Below, piece after piece: positions 17,016 through 25,708 of a stretch of DNA of 64,000 nt. This DNA comes from Caloramator quimbayensis. GTDB lineage: Bacteria > Bacillota > Clostridia > Clostridiales > Caloramatoraceae. How positions within the stretch are numbered: position 1 is the stretch's first letter; each line of letters starts with the position of its first letter. Under the pieces are notes generated by a model. It had not been told where the DNA came from and ran no database searches. It saw only the letters and a program-made list of their open reading frames with translations. The stretch lies in NCBI RefSeq assembly GCF_900167605.1, contig NZ_FUYH01000008.1, positions 1 to 64,000 on the forward strand, written 5' to 3'. Made by a program: the position numbers and the translations under genes.

Positions 17016-17435
17016 TTATTTTTTTCTTTGTTGTATTGCTTCTTCTATTATTTTAATACAATTATCGGGATTCTTTTTAATTTCCGTTTCCCAAAATCTT
17101 AATACTATCCATCCATCAGAAATCAATTTTTCATTAACTTTTTTATCTCTTTCCATGTTGGTTTCAATCTTTTTAATCCAGAATTCCCTGTTTGTACCTA
17201 AGCGCTTTTTCTTATCTTCCCAATTATATCCATGCCAAAATTCACTATCACAAAAGATGGCAATTTTAAGTCTTAAAAATACTATGTCTGGTCTACCAGG
17301 TAGGTTTTTATAATTTTTCCTATATCTATATCCCTTTTCCCATAATTTTTGTCTAAGCATTATTTCGATTTTTGTATCTTTGCCTTTTATAGCCTGCATA
17401 TTTTTTCTTCTTTGTTCAGGGGTTAAAACATCCAT
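17016..17435 (-). CDS. vsr: Very short patch repair (Vsr) endonuclease
   Basis: The 139-residue product has all family marks: RRKNMQAIKGKDTKIEIMLRQKLWEKGYRYR, LPGRPDIVF with the catalytic aspartate, and FCDSEFWHGY, where most members have VDGCFWHGC. Vsr nicks beside the T of T:G mismatches that arise from deamination of 5-methylcytosine. It is transcribed divergently from the C5-methyltransferase gene, 171 bp away, so it protects the methylated sites of this system. Length is normal for the family. Confidence 0.93.
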   Translation of the reverse strand: MDVLTPEQRRKNMQAIKGKDTKIEIMLRQKLWEKGYRYRKNYKNLPGRPDIVFLRLKIAIFCDSEFWHGYNWEDKKKRLGTNREFWIKKIETNMERDKKVNEKLISDGWIVLRFWETEIKKNPDNCIKIIEEAIQQRKK

Positions 17436-17540
17436 GTATCATTCCTCCATTTTCATCATTATACTACTTTTATAAGAAAAAGTTAAGTTTTTATTTAAGC
17501 ACAGAAATACAGAAATACATAATTAAGTAATATGTATTTA

Positions 17541-17569
17541 TTGACAAGAATAAATATTTGTTGTAGAAT
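17541..17569 (+). promoter_or_regulatory. Promoter of the methyltransferase gene
   Basis: TTGACA (17541) is followed after 17 bp by TAGAAT (17564), near-consensus for the main sigma factor, 38 bp before the start codon. Confidence 0.75.
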
Positions 17570-17606
17570 TTATCTTAAATATTACATAACATAGGAGGAC
17601 TTCAAT

Positions 17607-18953
17607 ATGTACACATCTATAGATTTGTTCAGTGGCCCAGGTGGACTCTGTACAGGTTTTAAATGGGCTGGAATAAAGCCGCTTATTGCGGTTGAATGGA
17701 GTGATTGGACAGTTCAGACTTATGCAGTAACTCATGGGGCTGATATTTTTGATTTGGAAAAATATTTAAACGGGACTCTTGAAGATGCCGAAACTTATTT
17801 TAAGCCTAATGACAGAACCTTATTGATTCATGGTGATATTAATAAGGTTGAAGGCAGTTTAATTAAAAAGATTTTAAATAAACGCTTTGGTGTTAATACT
17901 GTGGATATCGTTACAGGTGGTGCTCCATGTGAATCTTTTTCAATGGCTGGAGACAGAAAAGAAGATGATGACAGGAATTATCTGTTCATGAATATATTAA
18001 GAATCGCAAGAGAAGTTGATTCGGCGATGATTTTATTTGAAAATGTGAAAGGATTATTTTCAAAAAAATTGGATGGAATTCCTGGAAAAATGTATGAGGC
18101 AATATGTGATGAATTTGAAAGAAGATTAGAGAATGCTCCTAAATATAGATTAGTAAGCAGGGATAAAGATACAGTCCTTTTAAAAGCAGTTGACTATGGA
18201 GTACCACAAAACCGTGAGCGGTTATTTCTTGTTGCTATAAATGAAAAATTTAAGAACGCACGGTTTAATTATCCTGCTCCTACTCATGGCCCAGGTACAG
18301 GAAATTCATATGTAACAGTTGCAGATGCAATTTTGGATTTACCTCAAATAGATTCAGGTGAAGAAACTGAAGTCTACGATTTTGATATCAATACTGTTAC
18401 AAATCCGACAAGGTTAGAATTTTTAAAAATCATGCATGGTATCAGTAAACCTGCTCCTGCTCATTTAAATTATAATATTGGGGCTATTAGCAGCCATAAA
18501 GCAGTAAATCATAAAGAAAGCATGAGAATGCGTATGTCTCTGATAAAACAGGGAGAAGATATGCAATCTGCATATAAAAGATTAAAGGAGAACAATCAAG
18601 AAGATTTAATAAAAAAGTATTTTCCAAAGAAACTTTATGCTGCAAGAAATCGAAGATTAAAGGAAGATGAACCAAGTTTTACAGTAACGTCTCACTGTCT
18701 TGATGAAATGATACACCCCTGTTTAAACAGGGCTTTGACTCCACGGGAAGTCGCAAGATTACAAAGTTTCCCTGACTGGTATATTTTTATGGGGCCATAT
18801 GTAAAATTCCATAGTGACCCGCAACAGGACAGGTATGAACAGATAGGAGACGCTATCCCACCGCTACTTGCTTATAATATAGCAAAGGAAATTGTGAAGA
18901 CTCTTAATTCCATATTCCCAGACAGACCCATACAGGATGAAGGTGTAGTATGA
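17607..18953 (+). CDS. DNA (cytosine-5) methyltransferase of a type II system
   Basis: The 448-residue enzyme has the C5-methyltransferase motifs in order: SIDLFSGPGGLCTGF (I), GGAPCESFSMAG (IV, catalytic cysteine), FENVKGL (VI), QNRERLFLVAI (VIII), the target-recognition region from about 230 to 370, and QIGDAIPPLLAYNIAKEI (X). It methylates cytosine at the cognate restriction site. A ribbon-helix-helix gene overlaps its stop codon, and the nuclease gene follows. If the nuclease is MspI-like, the site is probably CCGG, but this is inference. Confidence 0.93.
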   Translation: MYTSIDLFSGPGGLCTGFKWAGIKPLIAVEWSDWTVQTYAVTHGADIFDLEKYLNGTLEDAETYFKPNDRTLLIHGDINKVEGSLIKKILNKRFGVNTVDIVTGGAPCESFSMAGDRKEDDDRNYLFMNILRIAREVDSAMILFENVKGLFSKKLDGIPGKMYEAICDEFERRLENAPKYRLVSRDKDTVLLKAVDYGVPQNRERLFLVAINEKFKNARFNYPAPTHGPGTGNSYVTVADAILDLPQIDSGEETEVYDFDINTVTNPTRLEFLKIMHGISKPAPAHLNYNIGAISSHKAVNHKESMRMRMSLIKQGEDMQSAYKRLKENNQEDLIKKYFPKKLYAARNRRLKEDEPSFTVTSHCLDEMIHPCLNRALTPREVARLQSFPDWYIFMGPYVKFHSDPQQDRYEQIGDAIPPLLAYNIAKEIVKTLNSIFPDRPIQDEGVV

Positions 18954-19156
18954 AAAAGAAAATTACACTTACTTTTACTGACGAATTAGCGGATACATTG
19001 TCATATCTTAGTACAATTCTTCATAAAAACCAAAATCAGATTCTTGAGGATGCATTCTGGGAATGGTGGGATAAACAAGATAAAGATTTAAGAAATTCAA
19101 TAGATGAAATGTTAAAAATAACTAATAAAGTAAGAAATAAAAAAAGAAACCTTTAG
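18950..19156 (+). CDS. Ribbon-helix-helix protein, probable regulator of the restriction locus
   Basis: The 68-residue protein opens KKKITLTFTDELADTLSYLSTILHKNQNQILEDAFWEWW, which fits a strand followed by two helices. Its ATG overlaps the TGA of the methyltransferase gene by four bases, so translation is coupled. Many type II systems carry a controller protein, usually of the HTH type; a ribbon-helix-helix controller would be a variation. A terminator separates it from the nuclease gene. Confidence 0.6.
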   Translation: MKKKITLTFTDELADTLSYLSTILHKNQNQILEDAFWEWWDKQDKDLRNSIDEMLKITNKVRNKKRNL

Positions 19157-19182
19157 TTTAATGACTAAGGGTTTCTTTTTTT
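19146..19182 (+). terminator. Terminator between methyltransferase operon and nuclease gene
   Basis: GAAACCTTTAGT (19146) pairs with ACTAAGGGTTTC (19164) with one wobble pair and runs into seven T. Confidence 0.9.
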
Positions 19183-19235
19183 ATACTTATTTGATAAAAT
19201 TTTAATGATATAAATAATTTAAAGGTGGTGTAAAA

Positions 19236-20411
19236 ATGAGTGACAATAATCCGTCTAAAACAATTCATGGAAATTTCGGCAAGATGAGCCTGAATGAATT
19301 AATAGATTTATTAAAGAAAAAGGGTTATATAGCAGAATACCAGACTCCCATAAGGGCTGGATATCAGAATATCAATCCTGAGCAATTTTATTTTCAGTTT
19401 TTAATTGAATTTGATGATGGGGAAAAATGGATAGTACATTCTACTACATCAATACGGACAGACAGAATTAATATCCAACAATGGAACGCATATCATATTA
19501 AAAAAGTAAAAGATGAAATAATAAAATCAATCATCGTATATCCTGACGATATTTCTGATTCAGAACGCAACAATGCAATATCTTACTATAATAGAATATT
19601 AAATAACCAAATTTATTCTGCCATAGATGATGTAGTAAGTCAATCAGAATTATATGCAATGATTGAAAAGAAGTATCTTGCTGATAGAATAACAGGACAA
19701 CAAAAAGCATTGCAGGGACTTAATTTTGAAGAACAGATAGAAGTAATTCTAAACAGCCAGAAAAACTTTGCAAAATGGGCTAATATCGATGAACTTGAAA
19801 CAGGGTTATTTTATCCGTATTTTAAACAAATAATGGATAGTATTAATATTACTAACCCTGTTATTATAAAACAAATAAGTGCTACCAGAGATATTGAGTT
19901 GTTACCTTCTGGAGGAAAGCCTAAAACAGATGTGTTACTTATAGTAACATTTAATGATGGAAGCACTAAAAATTATACTTTTAGTTGTAAAAGAACGAGC
20001 AGTGATTGGGTAAGTGTACATGAATATCCTGTTGACAAATTTATTGATGTATTAAAAATTACGGATAAAAAGTTAATACAGACATTAGAACTGTTCCAAG
20101 AACTTGGAGGATTGAAAGCACTCGGCAAAGAACTTACCCAATATTTAGAAAAAGAATTACCAAAATATAATAGGAGATTATCATTATGGGTATATGGTGG
20201 TGTTGGCGGGGATGGAAATCCTGAAACGCAGTGGGCTGATTATATAATAACATATCAAAATGAAACATCTGAATTTAAAATTCACAAATTAGAAGAGTAC
20301 ATAGAGGATATCTTAACAATTAATGATGGACATTTCGGAACTCCGTTCCGATGGACATACCCATCTGGCGGTAAAGGCAAAAGAATACAACTTAAAGGTA
20401 AAATTATCTAA
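19236..20411 (+). CDS. MspI-like type II restriction endonuclease
   Basis: The 391-residue protein carries GGKPKTDVLLIVTF near residue 227 and TFSCKRTSSDWVSVHEY near 247. This matches the MspI-type active site, an aspartate followed by a short strand ending in x-x-K. It continues with LSLWVYGGVGGDGNPETQWADYII. It is longer than MspI itself (262 residues), having an extra N-terminal domain. Gene order methyltransferase, regulator, nuclease and the nearby Vsr support the assignment. Cleavage site not visible from sequence. Confidence 0.7.
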   Translation: MSDNNPSKTIHGNFGKMSLNELIDLLKKKGYIAEYQTPIRAGYQNINPEQFYFQFLIEFDDGEKWIVHSTTSIRTDRINIQQWNAYHIKKVKDEIIKSIIVYPDDISDSERNNAISYYNRILNNQIYSAIDDVVSQSELYAMIEKKYLADRITGQQKALQGLNFEEQIEVILNSQKNFAKWANIDELETGLFYPYFKQIMDSINITNPVIIKQISATRDIELLPSGGKPKTDVLLIVTFNDGSTKNYTFSCKRTSSDWVSVHEYPVDKFIDVLKITDKKLIQTLELFQELGGLKALGKELTQYLEKELPKYNRRLSLWVYGGVGGDGNPETQWADYIITYQNETSEFKIHKLEEYIEDILTINDGHFGTPFRWTYPSGGKGKRIQLKGKII

Positions 20412-20455
20412 CGATAAAAGAATCTGTTAATTTGAAACAGATTCCTTTTATCGTT
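20411..20455. terminator. Strong hairpin after the restriction endonuclease gene
   Basis: ACGATAAAAGAATCTGTT and its near-perfect complement (one extra C) form an 18-bp stem directly after the stop codon. The T-rich 3' arm would terminate in either direction. Confidence 0.75.
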
Positions 20456-20576
20456 GCATGTTATGCTATAATTGTATTTAAGTTAAGAATTTATTGTTCA
20501 ATTTTAATAAGCAAATAGTTGAAGATAACATGATGAAAATAGAAATTGTAAAATCCTAATTAAGGAAGTGTATTTT

Positions 20577-20708
20577 ATGCACAGATATGAACGAATACTC
20601 GGAGGGCTTTTTGGTGTTGCTTGTGGAGATGCTCTGGGTGGAACGCTTGAGTTTATGTCAAAGGATGAGATTGAAAGGAGAATCAAGTTCATAAGGAATA
20701 AGATTTAA
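20577..20708 (+). pseudogene. Truncated ADP-ribosylglycohydrolase gene, N-terminal fragment
   Basis: The 43 residues MHRYERILGGLFGVACGDALG plus GTLEFMSKDEIERR match the start of ADP-ribosylglycohydrolases (normal length about 300 residues). The frame stops at TAA 20708 and nothing downstream continues the domain. AAGGAAG before the ATG is a weak but plausible ribosome binding site. It is probably a decayed cargo gene cut by later insertion. Confidence 0.75.
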
Positions 20709-20759
20709 GGAGTAAAGGGTAAAAGGCGATACAAGGCAATATTTAATCAAAAACATATA

Positions 20760-20864
20760 TTGTGCTTACTAATAGTATAACGTAAAATATAAGTATACAG
20801 ATGGAGAGCATATTCTCTTACACAGCCAGCAGATGCTGGAATAAGTTAAGAGAGTATGCTTTTT
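20760..20864 (+). ncRNA. Small-RNA-like unit C (promoter, nested hairpin, U-run)
   Basis: TTGTGC (20760), 17 bp, TAAAAT (20783). Outer arms AGCATATTCTCTTA (20807) and TTAAGAGAGTATGCT (20846) enclose CCAGCA/TGCTGG (20826, 20834) and end in five T. The motif GGAGAGCATATTCTCTT and the linker ACAGCCA also occur in unit D at 24476. Confidence 0.6.
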
Positions 20865-20895
20865 GTGTTTTAAATAGTTATTGAGGAGGTAGGAA

Positions 20896-21627
20896 ATGCA
20901 TACTTTTGATGATTTTACTAATAAAATAATATCAGATTTAAATAAACGTTTTTCAGAAGCCATTTTAGAAGGTAACTTTATAATAGTAAAGTCTGGTCCT
21001 GCGAGTATGTCTATACCTATTAGTTCTATGTATAGGGAATATCAGCAAGTTAAGGATTATGGAAAGACTTTAAAGATATATGTTGACATTATCTATAATA
21101 TTTTAAATCAGTATAAGTTTAAGATTGACTACTACAGTGTGTATCCATTCCTAAAAGGCATGGATTTCGGGAAAGGGGAAAATGATATTCAATTTTACAG
21201 GGAACAGGCTTTTAAAGATATAGATGTACTTTATGTTTCAGACATGGGAGAAACTTTTAGATTTATTTTGCAAACCGATGATGTAGATTTTGACAAAATG
21301 AAAAGGGCAGCATGGGAAAATCTGAATAAGATGGCCAATCCATTGGTAAAGTTGGATAAGACACTTGATATATTTTGCCTGAAGTATTCTACAGACTATA
21401 ACTCGACCCTGTTGTTAAGTACTGCACTACAGAATCAGATATGCAAAAAGATAGGGCGGGAATATCTTTTTGCTATTCCCTCTTCAACTACATTAATTGT
21501 GTCTAGATATCGTTCTGAATATATAAAAATTATAGAATCATTGATTATGATAGATAAAGACCCGAATGTGATTTCGGATAAAGTGTATCAGTATAAGGAC
21601 GGGAAGTTTGATATTGCATCTGTTTGA
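20896..21627 (+). CDS. DUF1444-family protein
   Basis: The 243-residue protein fits the DUF1444 (YtpQ-type) layout: a central KDIDVLYVSDMGETFRFIL strand pair, a helix KMKRAAWENLNKMA, a section with YNSTLLLSTALQNQICKKIG and the REYLFAIPSSTTLIVSRY strand near residue 190. Function unknown in the family. It starts behind GAGGAGG, 32 bp after small-RNA-like unit C, which could modulate its expression. Confidence 0.75.
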   Translation: MHTFDDFTNKIISDLNKRFSEAILEGNFIIVKSGPASMSIPISSMYREYQQVKDYGKTLKIYVDIIYNILNQYKFKIDYYSVYPFLKGMDFGKGENDIQFYREQAFKDIDVLYVSDMGETFRFILQTDDVDFDKMKRAAWENLNKMANPLVKLDKTLDIFCLKYSTDYNSTLLLSTALQNQICKKIGREYLFAIPSSTTLIVSRYRSEYIKIIESLIMIDKDPNVISDKVYQYKDGKFDIASV

Positions 21628-21788
21628 AAAGTATATTTATATTAAGGAAGTATAGGAATAAGGGTTAAGTATTATTTATTGATACTTACGGTGATTTATT
21701 TCCTATTTTGTTTGAGTAAAAAGTTTGAGTTGAGATATTTTAAATTTGTATATTATACTAGTAATATATGAAAAGGAGATATGAAAGT

Positions 21789-22061
21789 ATGAATAAAGTT
21801 TTAATTGAATGCGATACTCTTATTGATAAATATGAATTAAATAGGGATTGCATCATGAAACAGTTGCAGTCTATGAAAGTGAATAAAGGAACAGAGGTTT
21901 TTATCACTGCATACAATGATGATTTTCGGTATACCTTGATTGGAGAAATTAAGGGAAATCAGGTGTTTTTAACTAATATAATTAAAGCAATCGCTTTTAA
22001 AGAAATGGATAACACTGATTTATGTAAATTTATAAAAAAGCGACAAGATTTATGGGATTAA
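21789..22061 (+). CDS. Hypothetical protein, 90 residues
   Basis: The product (MNKVLIECDTLIDKYELNRD...) has a helical N-terminus and a strand pair DDFRYTLIGEIKGNQVFLTNII, followed by a basic C-terminus KKRQDLWD. I know no family. AAAGGAGAT precedes ATG 21789 at proper distance; the upstream in-frame ATG at 21768 lies before the Shine-Dalgarno sequence. A bidirectional hairpin follows. Confidence 0.6.
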   Translation: MNKVLIECDTLIDKYELNRDCIMKQLQSMKVNKGTEVFITAYNDDFRYTLIGEIKGNQVFLTNIIKAIAFKEMDNTDLCKFIKKRQDLWD

Positions 22062-22063
22062 GG

Positions 22064-22111
22064 AATAAGGCTTTGGGATAGGGGTATCTATCCTGCAAGG
22101 CCTTATTTTTA
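22064..22111. terminator. Bidirectional nested-hairpin terminator
   Basis: AATAAGGCTTT (22064) pairs with AAGGCCTTATT (22097), enclosing GGATAG/CTATCC. A T run follows on the plus strand, and the convergent gene at 22112 shares it. Confidence 0.75.
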
Positions 22112-22408
22112 TTAGCATTTGGGTATTTCACTTTTTACTTTTTCCATGAAAATCCTTATGGTGGGGATATTGTTCATCAGGAGTTTGTATTCATTAGATT
22201 CCATTTTCTGATGAATTTGATTAAGATACTGTTCAATCATTTGGAGATTTAATAGGCAAAAAGTGCTATAGTTTTTAGGATTAAGGAAGCATAGTACTAA
22301 TAATTTAATTGCTTCACCTATTTCCCTTGAAGCCTTATCTCCTATAATACCCTTTATAACCTGTTGCAGGTAATTTAGTTCTATTCTAAGAACTTCCAAA
22401 TTTATCAT
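22112..22408 (-). CDS. Hypothetical helical protein, 99 residues
   Basis: It starts MINLEVLRIELNYLQQVIKGIIG and appears all-helical with two leucine-rich segments. No family is recognised. AGGAGTGG lies 8-10 bp before the ATG at 22408. It is divergent from the XRE gene of the ImmA operon and could belong to the same regulatory unit, but nothing in the sequence proves it. Confidence 0.55.
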   Translation of the reverse strand: MINLEVLRIELNYLQQVIKGIIGDKASREIGEAIKLLVLCFLNPKNYSTFCLLNLQMIEQYLNQIHQKMESNEYKLLMNNIPTIRIFMEKVKSEIPKC

Positions 22409-22530
22409 TTCGACCACTCCTTTACGAAAGTTTGAAACATTATAGACATAGGTACACAAGAAATCAAATTATTTGAGGTAAAAGTTTTAAAATCAATAAA
22501 ATAATTCAGGAGATGTAACTCAATATTATA

Positions 22531-22598
22531 GTAATAAAATATTACATAAACGCATAAGATATTGACACAAAACTAATATTGATGTAATATAATATTAC
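22531..22598 (+). promoter_or_regulatory. Promoter and twin operators of the XRE-ImmA-PIN operon
   Basis: TTGACA (22562), 17 bp, TAATAT (22585). GTAATAAAATATTAC (22531-22545) and GTAATATAATATTAC (22584-22598) are two 15-bp imperfect palindromes sharing GTAATA/TATTAC arms, the second lying over the -10 box. They are the likely sites of the XRE repressor. Confidence 0.75.
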
Positions 22599-22616
22599 AA
22601 AAAGGAGGGATTAAAG

Positions 22617-23006
22617 ATGTCAAAGGATATTCCTATTGGATTAAAAATAAAGGCTATTAGAGAGGCCAGGGGATTAAGCCAGATTGAGGCAGTAGAAAGA
22701 CTTGCTGAAAAGGGTATTAACATGAGCAGGGAAACATTGAGTAAAATAGAAAACGGCAACAGGACTGTATCGGCTGTGGAGTTAAATGCCATATGCAAAG
22801 TTCTGAATATAGATATAAACATTCTTTTTGAAGAGGATGAAGACGATGATTTAGTTACACTATTCAGGAAGAATAATTTTTCGGAAAAAACCGTTGAGGA
22901 AGTTGAGAAACTCCAGGATATGATAAAGATGTTCATTTACCAAAAGAAAATATACAATGGAGAGTTTAAACCACAAAAGAAAAAGCCACTATGGGAGGAG
23001 TGTTAA
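22617..23006 (+). CDS. XRE-family repressor (ImmR-like)
   Basis: The 129-residue protein has an N-terminal HTH (LKIKAIREARGLSQIEAVERLAEKG, then MSRETLSKIENGNRTVSAVELNAICKVLNI) and an acidic linker with C-terminal helices. It is the first gene of an operon with an ImmA/IrrE-type protease and a PIN protein. In ICEBs1-like systems the protease inactivates the repressor upon damage signals. Twin palindromes in its promoter point to autoregulation. Confidence 0.88.
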   Translation: MSKDIPIGLKIKAIREARGLSQIEAVERLAEKGINMSRETLSKIENGNRTVSAVELNAICKVLNIDINILFEEDEDDDLVTLFRKNNFSEKTVEEVEKLQDMIKMFIYQKKIYNGEFKPQKKKPLWEEC

Positions 23007-23008
23007 AA

Positions 23009-23800
23009 TTGCCAAAGAATAATTTGAATCTCCCAGAGGAATCCTTCAGACTGCAAATCAAAGATTTAGCAGAAGATGTGAGAATAAAATTTGCGAGGAA
23101 AGGGCTTTCTGATATATTTGATATTCTATCAGAGGCTGCATTTCTAATAAGAAAACCATTGGATACAGATGAATTATCAGGATTTAGCACCTATTTTGAT
23201 GGACAGTTTATTGTCTACTTAAACAGCAATTTTACTTTGGGACATGAGCGCTATACTGGTGCCCATGAACTATACCATATTATTTATAATGCTGACATCC
23301 TGAGAAAAGAAAAAATCCTTTTGGATGACCAAAAGCATAAAGAGGAAGATGCGAAAGCGGATGTATTTGCTTCCGAATTTTTAATGCCTGAAGACTATGT
23401 AAAAGAAGTATTTTATAAAATTGTCAATGCAGATAAAGACAGTGTTTTACCAAGGCATATCATTAGAATGCACAATTATTTTAAAGTAAGTTATAAGGCT
23501 ATGTTAAAAAGGCTTATCCAACTTAATTTATGTTCTATTGACAAATATGAGGAACTAGTAGACATCTGTTCACTGGAAAATATGGAACAACTCCAATCTT
23601 TAACCAGACGGGAAGGCTACAGTATAGACTTGATAACTCCATCAAAAGAAACATATGTGCCAAAAGAATATATCGAGTTTATAAAAACCAACTACGAAAG
23701 AGGGAATATCTCATACAAGAATATGAAAACCAGCCTTGAATTTATCGGACTGGCTCCTGAACAATTCGGATATGAGTATCCCCAGGAAGAGGACTATTAA
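23009..23800 (+). CDS. ImmA/IrrE-family metallopeptidase
   Basis: The protein of about 264 residues contains the zinc motif GAHELYHIIYN (HExxH) near residue 85 and a downstream glutamate-rich helix with DVFASEFLMPEDY, as in ImmA. It should cleave the XRE repressor encoded just before it. The likely start is TTG 23009, 9 bp after GGGAGG; the ATG at 22991 precedes this site. C-terminal 80 residues beyond the protease core are unassigned and may sense a signal. Confidence 0.87.
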   Translation: MPKNNLNLPEESFRLQIKDLAEDVRIKFARKGLSDIFDILSEAAFLIRKPLDTDELSGFSTYFDGQFIVYLNSNFTLGHERYTGAHELYHIIYNADILRKEKILLDDQKHKEEDAKADVFASEFLMPEDYVKEVFYKIVNADKDSVLPRHIIRMHNYFKVSYKAMLKRLIQLNLCSIDKYEELVDICSLENMEQLQSLTRREGYSIDLITPSKETYVPKEYIEFIKTNYERGNISYKNMKTSLEFIGLAPEQFGYEYPQEEDY

Positions 23801-23801
23801 C

Positions 23802-24368
23802 ATGAGATATATCGGGGCCATATCTGATGCTGATATCCTGATTAATTTAGCCAGGGTTAACAGATTGGACATTTTAGAACTTTTATTTAAAGAAATCATC
23901 ATTCCTCAATTTGTATATGACATTGAAATAAAGAAAAATGCAGGAAGATATTATGGTATAATTAACGAAGCCCTTCATAAAGACGGGAGTATATTCAAGA
24001 TTGCAGATAGGAAGAAAGACATATCTATAAACATACTTGCTAGAGATATCATCGAAGATAAGAAAAAGGTAATCGGTCCGGGAGAAAGTGAATGCGCAGG
24101 ATATGCCCAGGCGTTGAGAATTCCAATAATAATATCAGATAATTACACTGAATTTAAGTGGCTGGATGAGTTCATTACCCTTACACACAATAGTATTTTG
24201 GCTTTATGTGCATATTTTGGAGAGATTACAAAAAACGAAGCAGATAATATTTTTGATGAAATTAATAGCAAATTGACTCATCCAACTAAGGATACATTTG
24301 AAGAGCAGTATAAAAAAGCCCTAATAAGGTTTGAGAGAAACGGTTGGAAAGGATATTTAGGCATATGA
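23802..24368 (+). CDS. PIN-domain-like protein, predicted nuclease
   Basis: The 188-residue protein starts MRYIGAISDADILINLARVNR, with the first acidic residues of a PIN active site. It continues EIIIPQFVYDIEI and PGESECAGYAQALRIPIIISDNYTEF, the typical second acidic cluster and the I-S-D-N strand. It begins two bases after the protease stop, so it is part of the same operon. It probably acts as the effector RNase that is released when the repressor is cut. Confidence 0.75.
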   Translation: MRYIGAISDADILINLARVNRLDILELLFKEIIIPQFVYDIEIKKNAGRYYGIINEALHKDGSIFKIADRKKDISINILARDIIEDKKKVIGPGESECAGYAQALRIPIIISDNYTEFKWLDEFITLTHNSILALCAYFGEITKNEADNIFDEINSKLTHPTKDTFEEQYKKALIRFERNGWKGYLGI

Positions 24369-24428
24369 AGACAGAAATATGGGTTAAAGGGATAAGGTTA
24401 GATGGAAGTAGTGATTGTTAGAATGTAA

Positions 24429-24542
24429 TTGTGTTCTTCTTTAATATGCGCTACAATAGCGTTAGCGACACAGGCGGAGAGCATATTCTCTTTATACAGC
24501 CAAATTCGTTTTGGCAGTAATTAAGGAGAATGTGCTTTTTTT
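24429..24542 (+). ncRNA. Small-RNA-like unit D (promoter, nested hairpin, U-run)
   Basis: TTGTGT (24429), 17 bp, TACAAT (24452). Outer arms GCATATTCTCTT (24481) and AAGGAGAATGTGC (24523) enclose GCCAAA/TTTGGC (24499, 24510) and end in seven T. It lies 54 bp before the Rpn-like gene. Confidence 0.6.
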
Positions 24543-24595
24543 ATTTTTTGCAAGAAAATTTTTGAAAGATAAGTTTAAGGCAAGAGGTGAAAGTT

Positions 24596-25468
24596 ATGAG
24601 AGCAGATTTTAAACAAGAAAGTTTTGACGAAGGATGCTTTAATAGAATCTTTAAGGGTTTATCGTTTGAAGGGATTGGGTTAAAGTTAGCAAGGGTTAAG
24701 AAAATAGTGGAAGTGGAACAGATAGAAAATTATAAAAAGCCGTTGCTCATGCTTCTGCTCGAAGATGAAACAATACTTCATATTGAATTTATGAATGATA
24801 AAATTAAACCCAATATTGAAAGTATGATGATATATGACGTATATATCCGCATAAAGTATGGTATTCAAGTGACTACCGTTATTTTATATTCTGGAAGCGA
24901 ACAAAAGGAAAAATTGAAGATAGATAGTGGTTCAATACATTATGAGGCTCAAATCATATGTCTTTCAGAATTTAATGGGCAAGAAATATATAGTGAAATT
25001 GAGGGAAAAATTCATTCAGGTAGTATGCTCAGTGATATAGATAAATTGAAACTTATATTTTTGCCATTTATGTATCATTCATTGCTATTAGGAGAAGCAT
25101 TATCAAAGGTTTTATTACTTATAGAAGCATTAAATGAAGAGGAAGAACGACTGGCTTACTTGACAGTAATAACCGAAGTTGTATCAAGATTTACTGGAAA
25201 CAAAGGGATTGATGTTGTGAAGGAATATCTCATGGATACGGAGGTAGGATTAAGGATAAAAGATGCAGGGGTTAAGGAGGGAATGCGGAACTCGTTGTTA
25301 ATAATCCTTCTGCATAAATTTGATTCTTTACCTGACAATCTATACTTTGCTATTACAAATCAACAAAATGAGAATATTTTAATGGAGTGGCTTAGGAAGG
25401 TTTCAGGCATCAATACCATAGACGAACTAAAGAAAATGGTGTTTAGTAGAAATAGAATAAAGGAATAA
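24596..25468 (+). CDS. Rpn-like PD-(D/E)XK nuclease/transposase-family protein
   Basis: The 290-residue protein has LLEDETILHIEFMNDKIKPNIESMMIYDVYI near residue 55, the core of the recombination-promoting-nuclease family, where LHIEFQ is usual. Here the glutamine is methionine, which may affect activity. Helical middle and C-terminal parts (LLLIEALNEEEERLAYLTVITEVV) follow family practice. GAGGTG sets ATG 24596. Rpn proteins make DNA breaks that stimulate recombination. Preceded by small-RNA-like unit D. Confidence 0.7.
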   Translation: MRADFKQESFDEGCFNRIFKGLSFEGIGLKLARVKKIVEVEQIENYKKPLLMLLLEDETILHIEFMNDKIKPNIESMMIYDVYIRIKYGIQVTTVILYSGSEQKEKLKIDSGSIHYEAQIICLSEFNGQEIYSEIEGKIHSGSMLSDIDKLKLIFLPFMYHSLLLGEALSKVLLLIEALNEEEERLAYLTVITEVVSRFTGNKGIDVVKEYLMDTEVGLRIKDAGVKEGMRNSLLIILLHKFDSLPDNLYFAITNQQNENILMEWLRKVSGINTIDELKKMVFSRNRIKE

Positions 25469-25708
25469 ATCCTCCTTTATCCTTATTGTCCTTAAACCTC
25501 CTATTTCCTAAACCCCTATAATATTATGTATATTAGTTAAGATTGGGAAAGGCATATGTTTCAAGGAATTGAAAGTGTTTTAAGACGACAAAAATTATAG
25601 CAGACTTTATTACAAATACATGAAATTTTATAAATTTGGACCTGACAAATTTTTTTGTGCGCGCTACAATTACCTTATAAATTTATATTACAGAGAGGAT
25701 GATTATCG
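25469..25708. other. 240-bp gap, pyrimidine tract only
   Basis: I see no gene. A C/T-rich stretch (25468-25520, reverse of the GGGTTAAGG-type tracts) lies after the Rpn-like gene. A sequence GCGCGC-like island near 25660 is too short to interpret. Confidence 0.35.

Noticed and set aside
16981-17313. Plus-strand open frame over the vsr gene
   Set aside because: It is antisense to a well-matching Vsr protein and has no ribosome binding site or family similarity.
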